This document shows, one piece after another, positions 58,890 through 64,000 of a stretch of 64,000 nt of DNA (the stretch's first letter is position 1; each line of letters begins with the position of its first letter). The notes under the pieces are model-generated. The model did no database searches. It was given only the letters and a program-made list of their open reading frames with translations, and was not told the origin of the DNA. The translations under genes and the position numbers were made by a program. This DNA is from an uncultured Lentibacter sp. (GTDB taxonomy: Bacteria > Pseudomonadota > Alphaproteobacteria > Rhodobacterales > Rhodobacteraceae), in the NCBI RefSeq assembly GCF_937123735.1, contig NZ_CAKZKL010000039.1:1-64000 (forward strand), read 5' to 3'.

Positions 58890-59972
58890 CTAGCCTTCGA
58901 GCAGCGCGTCTTCGTCGCTGTCGCCAGCTGGTTTTACGGCGTCAAAATCCAGCCCATGGGCCGCGCGGATCTTGTCTTCAATGTCAAAGGCCATGTCCGG
59001 ATGATCTTTCAGATATTGGCGCGCGTTCTCTCGGCCCTGTCCAATCCGCTCATCTCCGCAGCTGAACCAAGAGCCTGATTTCTGAACGATGCCCAAGGCC
59101 ACCCCAAGGTCGAGCAACTCACCGGTTTTGGAGATGCCTTCCCCATACATGATGTCAAATTCCACCTGTTTGAAGGGGGGAGCCACCTTGTTTTTCACAA
59201 CTTTCACACGGGTCTGGTTGCCGACCACTTCATCACGGTCCTTGATGGCGCCAATCCGGCGAATATCCAGACGCACCGAGCTGTAAAATTTCAGCGCGTT
59301 GCCCCCCGTTGTTGTTTCCGGGCTGCCAAACATCACGCCGATTTTCATCCGGATCTGGTTGATGAAAATCACCATGCAGTTGGAGCGCGAAATCGAGCCG
59401 GTGAGCTTGCGCATGGCTTGGCTCATCAGGCGGGCATGAACGCCCACGCTTGAATCGCCCATCTCGCCTTCCAATTCCGACTTGGGGGTAAGTGCGGCGA
59501 CAGAATCAACCACCACAAGGCTGACCGCCCCTGAGCGCACCAGCGTATCGGTGATCTCCAGCGCCTGTTCGCCTGTATCAGGTTGGGAAATCAGCAATTC
59601 ATCCAGATCAACACCCAGTTTCTTGGCATATTGCGGGTCAAGCGCGTGCTCCGCATCCACAAAGGCTGCAACGCCGCCCTTTTTCTGTTCCTCGGCCACA
59701 CAATGCAGCGTCAGCGTGGTTTTGCCCGAGCTTTCGGGGCCATAAATCTCGATGATCCGCCCCTTGGGCAAACCGCCGATGCCCAGGGCAATGTCGAGCC
59801 CGATCGAGCCTGTGGAGGTGGCTTCGATCTCCTGAATGGCGTTTTCGCCGCCCATTTTCATGATCGAGCCTTTGCCGAACTGCCGTTCGATCTGCGCCAA
59901 AGCGCTGTCGAGCGCCTTCTGCTTGTCGGAATCTTGTTTGTTTTTCATATCCAGAAGGTCTGCCGTTGCCAT
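58890..59972 (-). CDS. recA: RecA recombinase
   Basis: A 360-aa RecA. Walker [10 protein letters not shown], the MAW-like [16 protein letters not shown] loop L1 and [22 protein letters not shown] loop 2 are present. It carries out strand exchange and SOS co-protease activity. The ATG at 59972 has AAGGACG upstream, and an SOS box lies about 52-66 bases upstream. Confidence 0.98.
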   Translation of the reverse strand: MATADLLDMKNKQDSDKQKALDSALAQIERQFGKGSIMKMGGENAIQEIEATSTGSIGLDIALGIGGLPKGRIIEIYGPESSGKTTLTLHCVAEEQKKGGVAAFVDAEHALDPQYAKKLGVDLDELLISQPDTGEQALEITDTLVRSGAVSLVVVDSVAALTPKSELEGEMGDSSVGVHARLMSQAMRKLTGSISRSNCMVIFINQIRMKIGVMFGSPETTTGGNALKFYSSVRLDIRRIGAIKDRDEVVGNQTRVKVVKNKVAPPFKQVEFDIMYGEGISKTGELLDLGVALGIVQKSGSWFSCGDERIGQGRENARQYLKDHPDMAFDIEDKIRAAHGLDFDAVKPAGDSDEDALLEG

Positions 59973-60023
59973 TGTTATACGTCCTTATTTCACACCCTGC
60001 CGAAGGCGGCAATCGTCTCAAAT

Positions 60024-60038
60024 GTTCACGTCTTGTTC
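60024..60038 (-). promoter_or_regulatory. SOS box (LexA site) of recA
   Basis: GTTC (60024-60027), seven bases, GTTC (60035-60038) matches the alphaproteobacterial LexA consensus GTTC-N7-GTTC exactly. It is positioned in the recA promoter region. It could also influence the divergent gene. Confidence 0.85.
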
Positions 60039-60146
60039 CTTGTGGGGCAAAAAGGAGAACATTTCAATAAAAATTTTCCAATTCCGACTTTCCGGCAAAG
60101 TCGTTAAAGATTGGTTTACAGGCGTAAATGTTTTGAAAGCAGGCTC

Positions 60147-60743
60147 ATGCTGATTTTTTCCAAGGCCAAATTGGTGGTTTTTTCCGTGCCCAAAACAGGC
60201 ACCACCGCGCTGGAGGCCGCCTTGGCGCCCCATGCGGCGCTCGCAATTTTGGACCCGCCCGAGCTCAAACATGCGCCGGTGTATCGCTACAACCGATTCT
60301 TCCGGCCCATGGTCGAGAAGTTTATCGGCGCGGATGTCGAAACCCTCGCGGTGATCCGCGAGCCGGTAAGCTGGTTGGGCAGTTGGTATCGCTATCGCCA
60401 GCGCCCTTTTCTGGCTGGCCGGCCTGTCTCCACCCAATCCATCAGTTTTGATGAGTTTGTGCTCGCCTACCTACAAGACAGCCCGCCGGCTTTTGCCAAT
60501 GTCGGGGCGCAATCCAAATTCGTGGCCCCGCGCCCCAATGGCACCGCCATCAACCGTTTGTTCCGCTATGAATCCCTGGACAGCTGCGTCGCCTATCTAC
60601 AAGAGCGTCTGGAGCTGGAAATCTGCTTGCCCGAGGTCAATGTCTCGCCGCGCCAGGCGCTCTGCCTGTCGCCTGACACGCAGGCGCGGCTGCGGGCCCA
60701 ATGCGCGGCAGATTTTGCGCTCTGGGAGTCTATCCCCGCGTGA
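60147..60743 (+). CDS. Sulfotransferase-like protein
   Basis: A 198-aa protein starting MLIFSKAKLVVFSVPKTGTT, where PKTGTTAL resembles the 5'-phosphosulfate loop of PAPS-dependent sulfotransferases, and AVIREPVSWLGSWYRYR resembles the 3'-phosphate-binding segment. Relatives have been named gamma-glutamyl kinase, which nothing here supports. A short length leaves the acceptor unknown. The start 60147 is preferred; the ATG at 60111 lacks a site. The last 14 bases overlap the cckA 3' end in the opposite direction. Confidence 0.7.
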   Translation: MLIFSKAKLVVFSVPKTGTTALEAALAPHAALAILDPPELKHAPVYRYNRFFRPMVEKFIGADVETLAVIREPVSWLGSWYRYRQRPFLAGRPVSTQSISFDEFVLAYLQDSPPAFANVGAQSKFVAPRPNGTAINRLFRYESLDSCVAYLQERLELEICLPEVNVSPRQALCLSPDTQARLRAQCAADFALWESIPA

Positions 60744-63063
60744 GCTGCGCTTTGGGGCGCACCGCCGCTTGCACAACCTCGGCCAGTTCGGCCAAGGAGA
60801 AGGGTTTTTGCAAGAACCGCGAATTGGGAACATCCAACCCATTGTCATTAAAGACATCTTCAGCATAACCGGACACAAAAATAACCGTGATATCACCGCG
60901 CAGCGCGCGCGCCTGGGCCACCCAGTCAGGCCCCTTGAGCCCCGGCATGATCACATCGGTGACAAAAATATCTATTTGCAAGCTGTCATCGCGCACAAAT
61001 GCGAGGGCTTCCTCGCCAGACCCGGCTTCCAAAACAGTATAGCCCTTCAGCTTGAGCGCACGCGAGGCAAACGCCCGCACCGGCGCTTCATCCTCCACCA
61101 GCAAAACCGTGAGATCGGGCCGTGCAACAGGGGCGGCCTTTGCCGCTGGCACAGCCTGCGTCTCATGGGCCTCACCCAGGCTTTCATCGGTGGGCAGCAG
61201 CAAGGTAAAGCAACTGCCCTTGCCCACGGTGCTATCGGCAAAAATGAATCCGCCCGTCTGTTTCACAATGCCATAAGCCGTCGAAAGGCCAAGCCCCGTG
61301 CCCTCCCCGGTGCGCTTGGTGGTGAAGAAAGGCTCGAAAATCTTTTGCAGCTTGTCACTGGGAATGCCCGTTCCCTCGTCAATCACCTTGATGGAGACAT
61401 AGCGCGCAGCGGGCACTTCGGCGCGGTCGCGCTTGAGCGGGGTGGTCAAGGTCAGCGGCTCGGTGCGAATTCTGACAACCCCGCCCTGGGGCATCGCGTC
61501 CCGCGCATTCACCACCAGGTTCATCACAACCTGCTCAATCTGGCGTTTGTCGGCGCGGATTTTGAGGTTGTCCGCCATATGCTCCAGCTCCAACTGCACC
61601 CTCTCGCCCACCAACCGGTTAAGCAAATGGGTCAAATCCGAGAGAATTTCCTGCACATCAAGCCGCTGCGGGCGCAGGGTCTGTTTGCGGGAAAACGCCA
61701 GAAGCTGGCTCACCAAGGCCGCGGCACGGTTGGCGTTCTGGTTGATCTGCTCCAGATCCATGTAATCGGGGTCGCTCTCATCGCGCTTGTGCATCAACAA
61801 GTCACAATGCCCGGTGATCGCCGTGAGCAGGTTGTTGAAATCATGGGCCACACCACCGGCAAGCTGGCCAATCGCCTGCATTTTCTGGCTCTGCACAAAT
61901 TGCGCTTCCAAGGTCTTGAGCTCGGTCGCATCATGCAGCACCGCCACAAGCACAGGCTCGCCCTCCTCAAGCGCCGATTTGAGTGTCACCTGCACAAAGG
62001 TCTCGTAGTCTTTGCGCCGCACCTTCAGAAACTCCGACTGACGGCTCGCCCGGCCCAGCACCGTATCCTGCAGCCAATCCTTGATCGAGCGCCCCAGCCC
62101 CTCCAGAAGCACCCCCAGGCTCTCGCCCACAACCGTTTCATGCCCCAGCAAGCGGCACGCCATCTTGTTGCCCTCAATGATGACCCCCTCTGGGGTAAGC
62201 TTGAGCAGCGGCACCGGCAGCTCGTCATAAAACCGTGCATTCTCGGGCAGCTCAACACTGCTTTCCAGTGTGGGCACAAAGGCGAGTTCGCGCCGCCCCG
62301 CCTCCAGGCACAGCTCGGTGATCACACAGGCCACGCGGCGGGTTTCGGTCTGCACCTCCTGCAAGCGGCCCAGCTTGACCGGCAGATCAGGGATCACCTG
62401 ATCAAGGCTTTTCACCCGTTCGCCAAAGAAGCGCCGCGCCGCCTCATTCATGAACAGCACCGTGTCCTGACGTCCAACAATCAGCACCGGCAGGATATCC
62501 GACCCAATCAAGCCGCCTTCGGCGCGCGGGGGCGGCAGATCTTCCAGCCGCCAAAGCGCCCCGCCCTTGGCCAAGCGGTGGCACGACAGGCGCAAATGCG
62601 CCTCGCGGGTCACAACATCCTCGCGCGCAGCGCCCTGCTTGGCCGCCTTGAGATAAAGCCGTGCCACAAGCCCGGAGGGGGCGCTCAACACCGTGGCCAA
62701 GGCCGCTTCTAGCGTTTTGGGCTGGTCTGAAAACCGCGCCAGCGCCGCTTCATTGTGATACCAGATTTCACCCACATCATCGGCCACAAAACAGGCCGCA
62801 GAGTCATGGGACACAAACTCCGCAATCGCCTGCTGGCCCCGCCGGCTCGCAAGGCGAAAGCGCAGCGCCAGCAGCAGGCTGATCACCAAGAGAAAGCACA
62901 GGCTGGCCGCAACCACCCCCGCCCCCAGCCGCAAAGCCTGCGACGGTGCACCATAAGCCAAAACACCGGCCAGTGCGGCCAAAGCCGCCAAAAGGGCAGC
63001 GCGCGGCAGAAGGCGCATAGACACACGGGTGGCTCTGTCGGGGGTCAAGACTGCGAAACTCAC
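60730..63063 (-). CDS. cckA: CckA hybrid histidine kinase
   Basis: A 777-aa kinase with two N-terminal transmembrane segments (about 20-38 and 48-68), two or three PAS-like regions (about 80-370), the HisKA core QLAGGVAHDFNNLLTAITGH (phosphorylated His407), an HATPase (NLVVNARDAMPQGG, EGTGLGLSTAYG) and a C-terminal receiver whose Asp703 is in VTDVIMPGLKG. CckA phosphorylates ChpT, which feeds CtrA. GTG at 63063 is the start. An exact CtrA box lies 47-61 bases upstream. A hairpin at 63078-63095 sits between. Confidence 0.95.
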   Translation of the reverse strand: MSFAVLTPDRATRVSMRLLPRAALLAALAALAGVLAYGAPSQALRLGAGVVAASLCFLLVISLLLALRFRLASRRGQQAIAEFVSHDSAACFVADDVGEIWYHNEAALARFSDQPKTLEAALATVLSAPSGLVARLYLKAAKQGAAREDVVTREAHLRLSCHRLAKGGALWRLEDLPPPRAEGGLIGSDILPVLIVGRQDTVLFMNEAARRFFGERVKSLDQVIPDLPVKLGRLQEVQTETRRVACVITELCLEAGRRELAFVPTLESSVELPENARFYDELPVPLLKLTPEGVIIEGNKMACRLLGHETVVGESLGVLLEGLGRSIKDWLQDTVLGRASRQSEFLKVRRKDYETFVQVTLKSALEEGEPVLVAVLHDATELKTLEAQFVQSQKMQAIGQLAGGVAHDFNNLLTAITGHCDLLMHKRDESDPDYMDLEQINQNANRAAALVSQLLAFSRKQTLRPQRLDVQEILSDLTHLLNRLVGERVQLELEHMADNLKIRADKRQIEQVVMNLVVNARDAMPQGGVVRIRTEPLTLTTPLKRDRAEVPAARYVSIKVIDEGTGIPSDKLQKIFEPFFTTKRTGEGTGLGLSTAYGIVKQTGGFIFADSTVGKGSCFTLLLPTDESLGEAHETQAVPAAKAAPVARPDLTVLLVEDEAPVRAFASRALKLKGYTVLEAGSGEEALAFVRDDSLQIDIFVTDVIMPGLKGPDWVAQARALRGDITVIFVSGYAEDVFNDNGLDVPNSRFLQKPFSLAELAEVVQAAVRPKAQLTRG

Positions 63064-63077
63064 TAAACGATACTCCT

Positions 63078-63095
63078 GCCGAGTTCACTCTCGGC
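63078..63095. other. Hairpin between CtrA box and cckA start
   Basis: GCCGAG, loop TTCACT, CTCGGC, a 6-bp perfect inverted repeat 15 bases before the cckA GTG. No T run follows, so it is not a terminator; it may be in the leader or an operator. Confidence 0.5.
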
Positions 63096-63109
63096 TTACG
63101 CGAAACACG

Positions 63110-63124
63110 TTAAGGTATACTTAA
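63110..63124 (-). promoter_or_regulatory. Exact CtrA-type box upstream of cckA
   Basis: TTAA (63110-63113), GGTATAC, TTAA (63121-63124), the full TTAA-N7-TTAA CtrA consensus. It lies in the 96-base gap between cckA and the rsmB-like gene. This suggests CtrA feeds back on its own phosphorelay kinase. Confidence 0.65.
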
Positions 63125-63159
63125 GGCCCGCAGCAACAGCCTCCTGTCAATGGAGCGTC

Positions 63160-64000
63160 TCAGCCTGTCTTTCTGCCAAAGATCGCGCAAAAGAAGCCGT
63201 CAGCCCCAAAAGATGGCAGCCAGCGGGCTTCCTTCTCGCGGCGCCATTCAGGAAAATTCGCCTCAAATTCTGTGCAAATATCCTCGTTTTCCGCCCTGAG
63301 CAGCGAACAGGTCACATAGGCAAGCCGTCCGCCCGGCGCGACCCGGCTTTGCGCCTCGGCCAAAATAGAGCGCTGGATCTGGCCAAGCTCTTGCAGGCGC
63401 GCCTCTGTCAGCCGCCATTTGCCCTCAGGCGCGCGCCGCCAGGCCCCCGAGCCCGAGCAGGGCGCATCACAGAGCACCATATCAAAGAGCGCCTGCCGGG
63501 CCAGCGCCGCGCTCGTGAGCACGGTGATCTGCGCCTTGGCCCGCGCCGCGCGGGCCGCAATATCCTTCATCCGCTCGGGAGCCGCATCATGGGCCACCAC
63601 CGCCAGCCCGGTTCTGGCGGCCAGCGCAAGGCTCTTGCCCCCGCCCCCGGCGCAGTAATCCAGCAAGCGCTCAGCGCCCTTGAGCGGCAGAAAATCAACC
63701 ACAGCCTGGCTGGCCGCATCCTGAAGCTCAACGAACCCTGCCGCAAAAGCCGCACTCAAACGCAGCTGCCGCGCACCCTTGGTCACTTTCAGCGCCGTGG
63801 GGCTGAGCGCCACGGGCACGGTTTCTATGCCCCCCTCGGCCAATGCCGCCTGCGCGCTTTGCAGGCTGGCCAGCCGGGTGTTGACGCGTAAAAACACATC
63901 TGCCCGCTGGCGCATCAGCGCGGCTTCGCCCTGCGGATCTTTGAGCGAGGCGCAAAACTGCGGCCAGAGCCAGTCCGGAAGATCACAGACCTGCGCCCCA
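63160..64000 (-). CDS. RsmB-like 16S rRNA m5C methyltransferase, 5' partial
   Basis: The frame is open to the window end, so the N-terminus is missing. Visible are LPDWLW before the RVNT segment, the SAM loop LLDYCAGGGGKSLAL, CDAPCSGSGAWRR (proline-cysteine) and TCSLL (catalytic cysteine), typical of RsmB/NOL1-NOP2 methyltransferases. RsmB methylates C967 of 16S rRNA in E. coli. An internal ATG at 63915 is not the true start. The exact RsmB versus RsmF assignment is open. Confidence 0.85.
   Translation of the reverse strand, partial: GAQVCDLPDWLWPQFCASLKDPQGEAALMRQRADVFLRVNTRLASLQSAQAALAEGGIETVPVALSPTALKVTKGARQLRLSAAFAAGFVELQDAASQAVVDFLPLKGAERLLDYCAGGGGKSLALAARTGLAVVAHDAAPERMKDIAARAARAKAQITVLTSAALARQALFDMVLCDAPCSGSGAWRRAPEGKWRLTEARLQELGQIQRSILAEAQSRVAPGGRLAYVTCSLLRAENEDICTEFEANFPEWRREKEARWLPSFGADGFFCAIFGRKTG

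Noticed and set aside
60448..62712. Plus-strand frame of 754 codons opposite cckA
   Set aside because: It overlaps clear CckA catalytic motifs and has histidine/arginine/glutamine-rich shadow composition.

Overview
The window is a GC-rich stretch of an alphaproteobacterial chromosome, most likely from the Rhodobacterales (Roseobacter-type Rhodobacteraceae). Pointers are the rpmF-plsX-fabH-ihfA-merR cluster, CckA and ChpT of the CtrA phosphorelay, a cysteine-poor IscR heading a suf operon, ornithine-lipid genes olsB/olsA, a GTTC-N7-GTTC SOS box before recA, and a family of intergenic palindromic repeats. No phage, insertion sequence, CRISPR array or conjugation gene is visible. This is core chromosome, so the interest lies in odd proteins and in non-coding structure.

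Layout. 1-77: tRNA-Arg(CCG). 163-1659: fused-MFS aminopropyltransferase-like protein. 1692-11204 (minus): iron-sulfur assembly operon in the order iscR, cysteine desulfurase, sufB, two small membrane proteins, a pyruvyl-transferase-like protein, sufC, sufD, two Yip1-like membrane proteins, sufS. It is read from a promoter whose -10 is covered by a palindrome. 11376-12849: hydrolase, small protein, HD phosphohydrolase. 12994-17564 (minus): membrane protein, mfd, acetyltransferase. 17681-19444: hemB and a SYLF lipoprotein. 19445-20124: long non-coding region. 20125-23418: gyrA and doxX. 23542-26955 (minus): M32 carboxypeptidase, ctaA, trmJ. 27096-29378: thiE-like, olsA, olsB. 29545-30357: DUF3553 and chpT. 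30361-37058 (minus): proA, proB, obgE, acetyltransferase, LysE exporter, rpmA, rplU, DUF2059. 37192-39102: AbrB-family and SDR. 39316-41913 (minus): uup and a second OlsB-like acyltransferase. 41997-46802: bamE divergent from yceD-rpmF-plsX-fabH-ihfA-merR. 46931-47007: tRNA-Pro(GGG). 47238-48314: double-length dCTP deaminase. 48311-53235 (minus): small basic protein, scpB, scpA, nagZ, SPOR protein, ArgS-like pseudoenzyme. 53319-55136: bipA. 55251-59972 (minus): histidine phosphatase, DUF1330, alaS, recA. 60147-60743: sulfotransferase-like. 60730-63063 (minus): cckA. 63160-64000: partial rsmB-like gene.

How genes work together. The suf operon builds and delivers Fe-S clusters under IscR control. 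The olsB/olsA pair makes ornithine lipid, and a second OlsB paralogue suggests another aminolipid. CckA passes phosphate via ChpT to CtrA, and an exact CtrA-type box lies before cckA. rpmF-plsX-fabH joins ribosome and fatty-acid/phospholipid synthesis.

Items I rate highest: (1) a roughly 50-bp element with three GTGCACGC units at an exact 11-bp pitch, present in two distant non-coding regions; (2) an ArgS-like protein that keeps both tRNA-binding ends but has lost the HIGH and KMSKS active-site motifs, in an argS-type neighbourhood; (3) the exact TTAA-N7-TTAA box before cckA; (4) the recurring repeat family; (5) two OlsB paralogues. Their function is inferred, not shown.
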